Below, one piece after another: positions 11,891 through 23,246 of a stretch of 64,000 nucleotides of DNA (its first letter is position 1; every line of letters begins with the position of its first letter). The translations under genes were made by a program, and so were the position numbers. The notes beneath the pieces are model-generated. The model searched no databases. It had not been told where the DNA came from and was given only the letters and a program-made list of their open reading frames with translations. Origin of the DNA: Chiridota heheva (Eukaryota; Echinodermata; Holothuroidea; Apodida; Chiridotidae); contig JAIGNY010004048.1 of NCBI GenBank assembly GCA_020152595.1, positions 212,001 through 276,000 on the forward strand, written 5' to 3'.

Positions 11891-12699
11891 GAATTTGCCA
11901 CTGTTTAGCTGTTTCGAGAACAGTGCTTTTTAGGCAGGAACAGTGAAATTTCAAACATCAGTGTTCCTGTGGAAGAGTGTTTTTCGCAAGCATGAATGAC
12001 CAATAACTTCTGCTCAGAAAATGCATGTTGTCAAACAAGATTATCATTCAAATAATTTCTTCCAGTAAGAAAAGTGTTTCCCACCTTGCCTGTTATTGCC
12101 AATTCAATTAATGATGCATACACCTATTCAAGGCTGCTTGCATGTGTATGAATTTCAGCAATGGGATGCTACATCATGTAATACTAAAAACAGACACATA
12201 TTTGCACATATTAACCAACAAAGTAGTGGTAAATTAAGCCCATTTTACATAAGGAATGTCCTGCTAAAAAGTTGGAACAGTGAAATCTGATCCAGAACAG
12301 TTTCATTTGAGAGAGATCTATTCCGTAGAACAGTGGTGAAAATTTTAAATTTCGACCCCTGCACTTATTTTGAAGACAATTCTGCGCTTCTGTAATCTGG
12401 TAAGCAAACAAAAAAACATCTAGATTGTCCTTTTACTTGCTTGGATGTGTCAGGGGAGGAATCAAATATTCAACTTTCTGAGGCCATAGAAAAAAATTAG
12501 AAAAAATGTATGCAAGTACACTGCAAGAACATTAACAAAACCGAAGAAAATTGTATTTCTGTCTTTTCTTGTTTCTTTCATTAGATTATTATTAAACAAT
12601 GATTTATACAGCACCTTTGGCTAGGGCCTCAAATCGCTAGACCCAATTAGCCACCTGATAAGATCTCTTGCAGCCAGACGAATCAGCTCACAGGAACTT
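11891..12699. other. intronic, nothing firm
   Basis: Contains several degenerate GAACAGTG motifs (11930-12340) and, at 12585-12640, a short motif of the TTATACAGCACC type also seen near 41780 and 54920. No gene seen. Confidence 0.45.
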
Positions 12700-13935
12700 G
12701 GGCTTGACTGGGCCATGACTTGTCCTCCCTGGGCCATGCCTTATCCTCCCTGGGCCATGCCTTATCCTCTCTGGGCCATGCCTTGTCCTCCCTGGGCCAT
12801 GCCTTATCCTCCCTGGGCCATGCCTTGTCCTCCCTGGGCCAAGCCATATCCTCCCTGGGCCATGCCTCATCCTCCCTGGGCCATGCCTGATCCTCCATGG
12901 GCCATGCCTGATCCTCCCTGGGCCATGCCTTATCCTCCCTGGGCCATGCCTTATTCTCTCTGGGCCATGCCCTGTCCTCCCTGGGCCATGCCTCGTCCTC
13001 CCTGGGCCATGCCTCATCCTCCCTGGGCCATGCCTCATTCTCCCTGGGCCATGCCTTATTCTCCCTGGGCCATGCCTTATCCTCCCTGGGCCAAGCCTTA
13101 TCCTCCCTGGGCCATGCCTTATCCTCCCAGGGCCATGCCTTATCCTCCCTGGGCCATGCCTTATCCTCCCTCGGCCATGCCTCATCCTCCCTGGGCCATG
13201 CCTCGTCCTCCCTGGGCCATGCCTTATCCTCCCAGGGCCATGCCTTATCCTCCCTGGGCCATGCCTTATCCTCCCTGGGCCATGCCTTATCCTCCCTGGG
13301 CCATGCCTTATCCTCCCTGGGCCATGCCTTATCCTCCCTGGGCCATGCCTCATCCTCCCTGGGCCATGCCTTATTCTCCCTGGGCCATGCCTTATTCTCC
13401 CTGGGCCATGCCTTATCCTCCCTGGGCCATGCCTTATCCTCCCTGGGCCATGCCTTATCCTCCCAGGGCCATGCCTTATCCTCCCTGAGCCATGCCTTAT
13501 CCTCCCTCGGCCATGCCTTATCCCCCCTGGGCCATGCCTTATCCTCCCAGGGCCATGCCTTATCCTCCCTGGGCCATGCCTTATCCTCCCTGGGCCATGC
13601 CTTATCCTCCCTGGGCCATGCCTTATCCTCCCTGGGCCATGCCTTATCCTCCCTGGGCCATGCCTTATCCTCCCTGGGCCATGCCTCATCCTCCCTGGGC
13701 CATGCCTCATTCTCCCTGGGCCATGCCTTATTCTCCCTGGGCCATGCCTTATCCTCCCTGGGCCATGCCTTATCCTCCCTGGGCCATGCCTTATCCTCCC
13801 AGGGCCATGCCTTATCCTCCCTGGGCCATGCCTTATCCTCCCTCGGCCATGCCTTATCCTCCCTGGGCCATGCCTTATCCTCCCTCGGCCATGCCTTATC
13901 CTTCATGGGCCATGCCGTATCCTCCCTAGGCCTTC
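12700..13935. repeat. 21-bp minisatellite, about 58 units, open in frame on both strands
   Basis: The unit is TATCCTCCCTGGGCCATGCC plus one T. Because 21 is a multiple of 3, it reads as a 7-residue repeat on either strand: DKAWPRE over 407 codons on the minus strand, MPYPPWA on the plus strand. The array is intronic (between exons l and m) and has no splice-site or codon-bias support as a gene. Confidence 0.97.
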
Positions 13936-14029
13936 TGGAGAAAAAGTTTCTGGGACTACTGGACTGCAGTCCGCTACATTTTCCACACCTGGGATGTGTA
14001 CTGTTTTTAAAGAAATGTTCAAGATTTAC

Positions 14030-14190
14030 CTAAATAATCAGCTAGAAGGTCAATGAGGTCGTTGGCCTCCTGCTCTCCAAGGTCATCAGGTGAGCTGGAC
14101 ATCTTCTCGCTGTAGTTCCAGAGAATCATGCAAACCATACCAGCTAGCTGCCAGTCAGTGCGACTGAAATCGCGCAAAACGTCTATTAAT
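14030..14190 (-). CDS. ARMC2: ARMC2 exon l, last armadillo block
   Basis: This 161-base exon has acceptor TCTCTTGACAG and donor TTAG/GTAAAT. It encodes LIDVLRDFSRTDWQLAGMVC, MILWNYSEKMSSSPDDLGEQ and EANDLIDLLADYL. LRD..TDWQLA..VC..LWN.SE is a strong family signature. One leftover base joins AT of the final exon to give Asp. Confidence 0.94.
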
Positions 14191-15194
14191 CTGTCAAGAG
14201 AGAAGTAATCAGCTATGTTTCAAGTGGAGATAGGGTAAAATAAGAGATGAAATAAAAATGTACAAACTATATGAAGTGAAAATACAGCTTGATGTATGAA
14301 CTTTCAGATTTGTAGACCTATCTAAGCAAGTGACTGGAAATTTGGTGGTTAATGCACTGTAGCATGCAAACGGATTGGCATAAGGTTCATTCCATGTCAG
14401 ATCAGGCAATGCAAAATACCCTTATGTCTCAGATTTTGATAAAATTTGGTGTGCAGATTTGTTGAGAAGTTATGGAAATATTCAAAACTTTAGTGAAATT
14501 AAACTACAAATATTTCAAGTGGTCTTTAGGTCAGCTTAATGAAAAAGCAGTTTTGATTGTGACTGGACAGAAGGGAAAATGCCACATGACTGCATGCAAC
14601 TCACTTTCACACTTACTTAAAAAATCCATGGAGGATAAGAAAGATGTCAAATTGACTCCCTGCAGACCAGTAACACAATCTTGGTAGAATGCCTTCATGC
14701 ATTTCAATGACCAAATGTAACAATAAGCTTGTATAATAAACTGCCCTAGCTTAAAGGAAACATCACAACATCTAGAAAAAACTTACTGAATAAATTGCAA
14801 TGCCTTGATCTCCTTTACAATAAGATTTTTCTAAATATGACTTTTTTGGCTGTTGCGTACAGCCTGTCAGACAGATAAATCTCTCAAGACATATATTTTT
14901 CAAGTGCAACCGGGTACTCCTAATATTGACTGCAGTGAAATGGACCTTTGGACGGAACACATAGAGGATGAAGTGGCATAAGCATAATTGGCACCAATTC
15001 AACCACATATTCCCGTCCTTAGTGGCACTCTAACCAGTAGGTGCATCTGTGTCAGTTGATCTACTTGAAGTACATCAACACTACACATCGCTATTGACAT
15101 CTGGGCTACTCTTCATGCCAAAGAATCAAAGATTAATGTTGAGGCGGAGTGTTAAGAGGACAACATAGATGTCCATTTGTTGCTTACCAGATTA
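14191..15194. other. intronic, nothing recognised
   Basis: Single-copy-looking AT-rich sequence upstream of exon l. No exon or element recognised. Confidence 0.45.
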
Positions 15195-15815
15195 TACAAG
15201 CACAGAATTGTCTTCAAAATATGTGGATAGCGTGTTTGGTCTCTGAGTTAAGGTTAAAGGGGCACTCACCCTAAAAGTAGGGGTATTATTCATGTGTCCC
15301 TAGATCAATACTTCTCTTAGATGAATTGGATCTGCATATCATTAATGCCTCCAAATTGCGACCCGAGTACTTGAAACTGTTCAAGAATAATGTGGAGGCA
15401 GAGTGTCTATTTGCATATTCAATGCATGAGGTAAAGGACGTTGGCCCGAGTAGAATGACCCGACTTTAGGGGTCATTTGCGAGTGCAAAGTCCTTTGAAG
15501 CGTGCATTAAATATGCATATAAATACGATGCCAAAATAATTAACCTGTTAATAAAATTTACGTGCTAGATTGTTTAAAAAACAACAAAAAACAATGAAAA
15601 ATGAGAAAAGTTTACATCCATTTTTCGCTTTGTTAAGAAATTCACCTGTTGCAAAAATGGACTAAGCCAAATACCGAAGGTCGTATATTATGCGAATTTA
15701 ATGCACAAGTCATGACAATGCAAATACTACATAGAAATTTTATAATATCATTTGACAGCTTAAAAACATTTTGCTCTGGGTAAGACCCAGAGAGTATGTT
15801 CTTCCCTTGAGTACA
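15195..15815 (-). repeat. dispersed repeat, second copy
   Basis: Reverse-complement counterpart of 11165-11890. It starts with the CTCTGAGTTAAGGTTAAAGG block and ends around GCACAAGTCATGACAATGC. Confidence 0.75.
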
Positions 15816-16490
15816 AGCTTGCAATCAGATCCACTGCTTATCTATTTTACTGTGGGAGCATTCACTAGATCTGAAAGCAGTCACTTGATCCGGATCAGGC
15901 GATCTGATCCATCTATGAAATGACCAATTATCAAGTAAGAACGCAGATCAGTGACCTCCAATCATGTTAGTAATGTAATAGCCCTGTTATAATCTGTTTA
16001 TTTTGCGTAAACAGTTAGCCTATTCTGTTAATTATGCTGATTTTTCAAAGACTTGGATCGTCTACAGCAGGGGTTTGATCAACAGTGGGGGTTTGATCAC
16101 AAGTTCCCACTCAAAGGAGAACACATGACATTATTTTTCTACAAATATTGAGCAGGCATCATGATCTGGAGATTACTGAGAACAAGGCTCAAGTATTACT
16201 AATCAAAACCCAGCCACAAACCACCTAAAACAAAATTTGAAAGACACTTGATAAGTGAAGCATTCAGCAGTTTGTGTTTAAGTGTGATCTCCAAACGTCT
16301 ATGAGAAATGTCTTCAGACTAAGCAATGCCATATGGAATGTCTTTGAAGTCTGCCACAATGACCAATTTTAAACCTGTTTTTAATCATTTGTCAAGCTGT
16401 ATACACTTGCTGATTTTGAAATAAAAATGTGAAAGATTCAAGATTACTAACGTCTAGTGCTGTTACTTTCTCAAGTATCCTGAAGACGCC
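15816..16490. other. intronic, nothing recognised
   Basis: No open frame, RNA gene or repeat family recognised. Confidence 0.45.
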
Positions 16491-16810
16491 TGAAAATGAT
16501 AACAACATTTTTGCAACTAGTGTGGGAAAAGTATCGACTCCAAATAAACAGTTGATTTCTGCTTTCTAAATCATGACAAAAATTCTTCTACAGAATCATT
16601 ATTTTTTGGAAAATATGTATAGCAATCTGGTAAAGAAATAGCAGAAAGGTTCTCTTTAATGTCAGTTAATCTCAACCGCGTGTAATTATCTCTGCCATAC
16701 TGACTAGTTCTTATATCATATTTCATGCCCAAAGCCTCGTTGTACAAAATTTCAAAACAGTGCCACCAACTCGGAGATACAATTCACTCCAGCTGTCTGG
16801 GAAAATGGCC
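16491..16810 (+). repeat. dispersed repeat, copy related to 42340-42690
   Basis: Shares an ordered series of blocks with 42340-42690: AGTATCGACTCC/AGTATTGACTCC, a GGAAAATATG/GGAAAATGTG run, AATGTCAGTTAATCTCAAC, and ATTTCAAAACAGTGCCACCA. Moderate identity along about 320 bases in the same order. Confidence 0.75.
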
Positions 16811-17455
16811 TTGATCTTTGCAAATCATGCTAAATCTCTGCAAATCATGCTGAATCTCTGCAAATCATGCTGAATCTCAGCGAATCATGCCGAATCTCGG
16901 CGAATCATGCCGAATCTCGGCGAATCATGCCGAATCTCGGCGAATCATGCCGAATCTCGGCGAATCATGCCGAACCTCGGCGAATCATGCCGAACCTCGG
17001 CGAATCATGCCGAATCTCAGCGAATCATGCCGAATCTCAGCAATCATGCGAACCGGCGAATCATGCGAATCGGCGAATCATGCCGAATCTCGGCGAATCA
17101 TGCCGAATCTCGGCGAATCATGCCGAATCTCGGCGAATCATGCCGAATCTCGGCGAATCATGCCGAATCTCGGCGAATCATGCCGAATCTCGGCGAATCA
17201 TGCCGAATCTCGGCGAATCATGCCGAACCTCGGCGAATCATGCCGAATCTCGGCGAATCATGCCGAATCTCAGCAATCATGCCGAATCCCGGCGAATCAT
17301 GCTGAATCTCGGCGAATCATGCTGAATCTCAGCGAATCGTGCAAAATCCCAGCGAATCGTGCTGAATCTCAGCGAATCATGCTGAATCTCAGCAAATCAT
17401 GCTGAATCCCAGCAATCATGCTGAATCTTAGCGAATCATGCTGAATCTCAGCAAA
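16811..17455. repeat. 20-bp minisatellite, about 32 units
   Basis: The unit is GAATCATGCCGAATCTCGGC, with edge units of CAAATCATGCTGAATCTCTG type. Edge units match the 3' end of the neighbouring dispersed repeat. On the right it runs directly into the 3' end of LINE copy 2. Confidence 0.97.
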
Positions 17456-18074
17456 AAGTCAAATTGTGCCTGAGAGCTTAGATCATTCCAGAGGAAGGAA
17501 GAAAAGAAAATAGGAGTTTGAGAGAAGTACGCGCGCTAAGAGCCAGGAAGCTGGGATCAAAAGAGGAGGTGCAAATGTGTGAAAAAGGGGGTAAGTAGTA
17601 GGTAGAGGGGGTGGGAGAAGAGGACTAAATATGGTTGTAGAGGGAGGAACTATGAAGGAAAAAGACCATTCTATTTGGGGGTTTTTCTGGAAGAGCTCAG
17701 CTATGGAGTTGTTAGGGGTGAGGGAAGCTCTGAGGAGGTTCTAAAGGAGGCAGGCAAGGAGGACGTGGCAGACTGTGAGGGGGAAATGGCAATTGTTGCA
17801 GAGGGGTGGGGGAGCCAGTAAGGAGGTAGGAGTGAGGGAAGTGGGCGTAGCCTATTCTAAGGCGGATAATGTGGACATTGATGATATGGGAGAGATTGTG
17901 GATGTGGGTTTGGTCGGGATGGTGGGCCGGATGTCGTGGAGTTTGTTGTCAAGTTGGGAGTCCCATGACGTTTCCTAGAGGTTATGAACAAGGTAAGCGA
18001 AAAGCGGTTTGATGTCAGAAAGGGTTTTGGGAAAGGGGGTCGGGGGAGGGTTGAGGGCAAGCTAGGCGGCTGAA

Positions 18075-18445
18075 TCAGCTCTGTAATTTTCGGGGATGCC
18101 AACATAGCTGGGCATCCAGAAGAAAAGAATACTTTTCCTGCAGTGGGGGGTGGGGTTGGGAAGGAGTTTACAGAAGAGGAGGTGGGACGTGGGGTTATCC
18201 CACTTAAGCTTAAGTAAAGAAGTAAGGACAGACTTCTGAGAAGATGGCAAAGTGGCCGAGCAGGGAGAACTCAATATAGTTGAGAATGAGCAGGATGGCA
18301 TTGGCCTCTGCCGAGAAGATGGATGAGTAGCTGGGACGCCTGCTACTGACGGTGATGTCTTGGATGACGGCAGCAGCAGCTGTCTTGTTGCCCTCCTTGC
18401 AGCCATCAGTATAGATGGAGGTGTAGTTGTAGAGTTGGTCTTTGA
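18075..18445 (-). pseudogene. LINE ORF2 RNase H remnant
   Basis: YTSIYTDGCKEGNKTAAAAV, SSIFSAEANAILLILNYIE and FFWMPSYVGIPENYRADSAA give the start, middle and end of an RNase H fold (TDG, AEA, and the PSHVGIPGNERAD-like end). One frameshift separates the last block. Confidence 0.88.
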
Positions 18446-18789
18446 TTTGGTTGTGGAGGTTAATAAAGAGGTTGGGGTGGGTTTGGGTTTTGTGATGAGT
18501 GGAGAGTCCCAAGTGGATGGAAGGAAGGGGTTGGCCCAGGGAGGAAAAGTGGGCCAAGAGAAGGTGCCAAGAGTGGCAGGGTTGATGCCGAGATGGTGGA
18601 GGTTGGGTTTGATGCGTAAGCTGAAGGGAGCTGATAAGGTTTTAGTCCTATCAAGAAGGGTGGAAAAATTGGGATACTTAAAAAGGTTGTAGACAAGGTG
18701 TTGGGTGTTAGTGAGGGATCTAAAAGCATTGGAAAGGCTAAGCTTTGTACACCTTAGCAGGAAGGGGATTCTTTGGCTTCAATGTGAAG

Positions 18790-19990
18790 GCTGGTGATGG
18801 AAGGGGGGGGGCCTGTAGGCACTCAGGCAAAGCCTAAGGACTTCATTTTGGGTGGTGTTGATGTGGTTGAGGTAAGAGTTGTGAGCGGCACAGTATACAA
18901 TATTGCTGTAGTCAAGCTTGACACGAATGGTGAGCTTGAAGATTTTAAGGAGAGCGTGTGAGTCCACAACCCAAGTGGTGTTGGAGAGGAGATGGAAAAG
19001 GTTTAGCAAACTGTTGCATTTCTGTTTCAGGTTGGTAATGTGTTGCTTGTAGGAGAGCTTGGGGTCTAGGGTTAGACCTAGGAACATAGTGTGGTCAACT
19101 TTAGGGATGCGATTGCCATTGAGCACGAGGTTTAGGTTGGGGTAAAGATTCTTGAAATGACAGAAGTGCTTGTCTTTGGAGAATTTAAAACCATTATTGT
19201 TGCACCAGTCTTGCAGCTGGTTGAGGCTAAATTGGAGCCTATTTTTGAAGAGAGAAAAGCTAGGGGAGGAGTAGAAGATGGTGAAGTCAACCACGTAGAG
19301 GGCACATTGATGTTGTCCACGATGTTATTAATGCTCAGGTCGAAAAGAGTAGGGGAGAGGATGCTGCCCTGGGGGAACCCCTCTTCTTGGGGGTAGGGAT
19401 TGGAGAGGGTGTGGCCAATACGAACTTGGAACTGCCTGAGTGAAAAGAAGTTTTGAATATAGATAAAAAGGTGGACTCTGCGGCCAATGGTGTAAAGCTT
19501 GAGGGTAATGCCAAATTTCCATGTAGTGTCGAAAGCTTTCTCGAGGTTGAAAAAGATGGCAATGAGATTCCTAGTTAGCGGTGTCAAGTGTGATTAACTG
19601 GTCCAAGGTATTGCAATGCTTCCGGAAGCCGCTTTGGTGAGAGGAGAAGATTCTGTTGGTCTCAAGAAACCAGTCTCTAGTTGATGATCCTTTCCATAAT
19701 TTTACAGAGACAGCAGGTGAAGGCAATAGGGCAGTAGCTGGATGGGTCGGTGCTGTCCTTTCCTAGGTTCGGGGAAGGGGGTAATGATAGCTGTCCTCCA
19801 GATAGGGGAAAAGGAGTGTGAGGACCAAATGTGGTTGAGGATGGTGAGAAGGGTAGCGGTGTCCTTGTTGAGGAGGTGTTTCAGGAACTGGTAGGGGATG
19901 TTATCTGGGCACTTGAAGAAGCAGCAGCCAGCATCGTGGATGGTTTGCTTTAATTCAAATAGGGTGGGAGGGGTGTTGTAGCTCTCGATG
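18790..19990 (-). pseudogene. LINE ORF2 reverse transcriptase remnant
   Basis: Ordered RT blocks are visible in shifting frames: IPYQFLKHLLNKDTATLLTI, IFFNLEKAFDTTW (palm, first Asp), GFPQGSILSPTLF, then VDFTIFYSS at the catalytic-loop position, WCNNNGFKFSKDK and FLGLTLDPKLSYKQHI. The catalytic loop reads VVD rather than an intact double Asp, consistent with decay. Confidence 0.88.
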
Positions 19991-20459
19991 TTGTCAGAAG
20001 GAAAGGTAATACTCTGGGTTTCGTCGCAAGCCTTTTTGGCTTGAAAGCATTGGAGTAGTTGGCAGAGGACGAGATGTTGCTTAAAGAGGCGGCAAGGCAG
20101 TTAGCGATAACCTTTTTCCCGGTGAGAAGATTACTATTTTACGATGGGAGATGGGAGACTTGCCCATCCTGCTATGGAAGCTGTTTATCATACTCTAAAT
20201 CTTCTTAGTGGGGGTGGGGGTGATAAGAGAAGAGATGAAGTTGTTCCAAGTGTTGGTTTTACTGTCCTTGATAGTGCTCCTGGCTTTGACAAGGCTGATA
20301 TGAAACAGGATGAGGTTGTGGGTGGTCGGGTTTGTCTTGAAGTTTCTAAGGGCTTTTTTTCCTGTTCTTGATGGCAAGTTTGCAGTTATCGTTGAACCAG
20401 GGGTTGGGGGTGGTTTGGGGGTTTGGAGATTTTGGGTATGGAGGGGGTTTGGAGGTTTT

Positions 20460-21215
20460 GGATGTTACTGAAGTTTGACATGGGATCTACACCCTCGAGA
20501 AGATGGTGGAGTTGCAGAAGGTTTCGAAAAGGGGCCAGTTGGTTTTCTTAAGGTTCCAATTGGGGTGTGGTCTGTGGGGGTTTAAAGGTTGGAGTGAATT
20601 GCGAGAGGGTAATGATCATTACCACAGGGGTCAGCAGTGACCTTCAAGCTAAAATGAAGGAGGAGATTAGGGGAACAGACAGACAAACAGGTCAATACAA
20701 GTGAGGGAGCCTGTGGCAGGGTGAAGGTAGGTCAGGGAGTTAGTGTTGAGTAAGGAGAGGCTGTGCTGTTAAAAATTGTTTTCGACGAGCTTGTCTCTGG
20801 GGGTGATGGTATTGGAGCCCCACAGGATAAAAGGGGAGGGGAGCTGAGAGATGGTTATTAAGGCTGGTTGGTTAAACGTTGGCATTGGATGAGACAGATT
20901 TTGCAAAGAGTGATGATTTTGTGGAGGGAGATAGAGATACAAATGGCCTGATGGTCAGTGTTCACATGAATAGGGTTGTGTGGGATATCGTGGCTAATGA
21001 GATGAAGATACCCCCACAGGCCCTGTCGGCACCCTCTTGATGTTTATAGTAGCAAGAGCAGTTTTTAAGGGATTAATGGTCAGTGGTTTTCAGGAAGGTT
21101 TCTTGTAGGCCGAAAACAAGTGGGTTAAAGGTGGTGGTCAAAAGTTTAATTTCTTCCGAGTTGGCCTTAAGGCTCCTGATGTTCCATTGTATAATGTTGT
21201 GAGTGTTATGTAATT
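20460..21215 (-). pseudogene. LINE ORF2 endonuclease domain remnant
   Basis: The N-terminal strand motif IIQWNIRSLKANSEEIKLL followed by NPLVFGLQETFL is typical of LINE AP-like endonucleases (Asn in QWN, Glu in LQET). The C-terminal part is broken across frames. Confidence 0.85.
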
Positions 21216-21544
21216 GTTTCTGTTGTACGCCATAAGGAGGCAGGAGGAGGGGGGGGGTTATCTGGAGGAAGATCTGCTGTGTCTGGGTTGGCTCGTTTTT
21301 TCTTCGGATCTGTCCCTGTTGGTGGGCTGTTTGTTGATTTGTTGGCCAGCTTGGCTTGAGTTTGATGTGTATGAGGTGTTGATGTAGGGACGGGGAGAGG
21401 GGAGGGGGAGAGGGGAGGGGAGGGGGTCTCAGAAAAGAAAGGAAGGTTGGGGAGAGAGGTGGTGGTGGAGGTGGTTTGTATAATGGGTGTGGTTGGGCTG
21501 TTGGCAAAGGCGATGGGCTTAGGACTCGGTAAAAAGAGCTAGGT

Positions 21545-22470
21545 GAGGTCGGTTTGGGTATGTGAGTCTAGTCTTAGTAGCGTTAGGGGTGGTATTGGTG
21601 TTTGAGGAGACTGTACTTGAGTAGGAAGGTTTGGTGTGGAGGGAAGCGAGGAATTGCTTCCTCGCCTCCGGGTAAGTGGTGCTGGGATTAAGGGTTTTCA
21701 GTTTAGTTATCCATTTTTCCTAAAGCCAGGTGGGGCAGCTTTTTGAGGAGGGATGGTTGGCTGGGTGAGTGCCGTCCCAATTGGTGCAGTGTGGGGTGTT
21801 GGTGCAAGTGCAAGAGGTGCTGTCATGGTCTGAGGCTCCACAGTTGTCACAGCGTGCTTGGCTGCTGCAGGACTCTTTACCATGGCCATACCTCTGAAAT
21901 TATGACAGTGGATAAGGTTAGGAATGTAGGGGCGACTGGGATTCTCAGATAGCCGGCAGTGATGTGGGAGGAGAGAGTTGTGTGGCAAAAGTCAGGAAGA
22001 AGGTATTGGTAGGTGTTTCGGCACTGTCTCTCTTGAGGACGAGACGACGGGTCTCAGTGACTATTGGCTGGCAAGTTCTTCAAGGAGGTCTTCATTGATC
22101 AAGTAGGCAAGGTCCCTGGTTCTGATGACGCCTTTGCTGGAGTTCAGGGAACAGTGGGGATTGACTGTTATGTCAATATAAGCATTAGCTAGGCTTTTGG
22201 TGGTGACAGAGGGTGGTGGCTTGAGTGTCACTGGTGCAGTGCACCAGGAAATCGCCACATCTGAGGGTAGAAACCTTGGGGAGGATACCAACAAGGCCAT
22301 GGGGCTTCTTGTGGATGAGAAGGGGGAAACTCTGTTGAAACTCTTGTTTGTTGGTGGCCTTAATGATTAAAATTTTGGGACTGGGGCTGAGCAATGGACA
22401 ATGGAGGTTGCAGGTGGGTAATGGGGAGGGGAGAGAGAGAGTCAAGGTCAAGGCAGATGCGTTTGGTCAT
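21545..22470 (-). pseudogene. LINE ORF1 (gag-like, zinc knuckle), broken
   Basis: A start is likely at 22470 (MTKRICLDL). Frames then switch but keep recognisable gag blocks: KVSTLRCGDFLVHCTSDTQA, NPHCSLNSSKGVIRTRDLAY and, in another frame, a Cys/His-rich zinc-knuckle run around 21760-21900 (KESCSSQARCDNCGASDHDS). Such ORF1 proteins bind LINE RNA. At least three frameshifts make it non-functional. Confidence 0.8.
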
Positions 22471-22924
22471 GCTGGAAAAGAAAATACCAAGGGCCGGGAG
22501 AACCAAGGCAACTAGAAAAAAAGTCGTAGAACTACTATAGGAGAACCACTGTACGTACAAGTACTGAAAAGGGCATGTATGGCTGGTCACAATGGAAAGG
22601 GCAAAAATAAAAAGGAACGATCTTAGTGAAAGCAGTAACCCATTCAAAAAGAGAAAATCCCGGAAAATGAAAAAAAGCAAAAATCTAGGTGGAAAAGTGG
22701 GTGGTAGAGTATATTCAGAAGAGAAAGTTTGAGAGAACAGATAGGAAATCACGTTGCTCTCAACACGTCATATTCAGAACTGCTGTAAAATGAACAATAA
22801 TATAAAATAGACAATTTTTAAGTAATTCTGATAGAAATTTTTGCTTTTTGCTCATGTTGTTGCTATCTTGAAGGTTTTAAAACAATCAATTGACAGCAAT
22901 TTGATTTTTAGTAACATTTAGTGA

Positions 22925-23246
22925 CCTTTTTCCTCAAGGTCTACTTTCAAGTGTATTCTTCTTCAAGGTCTACTTTCAAGGATGGGTATTCTTCTTCAAG
23001 ATCTACTTTTAAGCGTATTTTCACCAAGGTTTACTTTCAAGTGAATTTCTCTTCAAGGTCTACTTAGTTTTAAGTGTATTTCTCTTCAAGGTCTACTTTA
23101 AAGTGTATTTTTCTCCAGGTGTACTTTTAAGTGTATTTTTCTTCAAGGTCTACTTTCAAGTGTATTTTTCTTGAAGGTCTATTTTCAAGTAAATTTTTCT
23201 TTACGGGTCTACTTTTAAGTGTATTTTTCTTCAAGGTCTACTTTAA
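22925..23246. repeat. 29-bp minisatellite, left part
   Basis: Unit TCAAGGTCTACTTTCAAGTG plus TATTTTTCT. About 11 units before a piggyBac-like insertion splits the array; it resumes at 25924. Confidence 0.95.

Larger units (their letters stand above)
17456..22770 (-). mobile_element. LINE copy 2, nearly full length, decayed
   Basis: Read leftwards: a 5' region from about 22770, ORF1 gag-like, apurinic-type endonuclease, reverse transcriptase, RNase H, then a 3' UTR that runs into the 20-bp array. Domain order with RNase H at the end of ORF2 fits the I superfamily of non-LTR retrotransposons. Stops and frameshifts interrupt every domain. The final CAAA-type tail seen in other copies is missing at the array junction. 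Confidence 0.9.

Noticed and set aside
12683..13929. 407-codon DKAWPRE frame and MPYPPWA frames as repeat proteins
   Set aside because: Period 21 keeps frames open on both strands; it lies in an ARMC2 intron and nothing supports translation.
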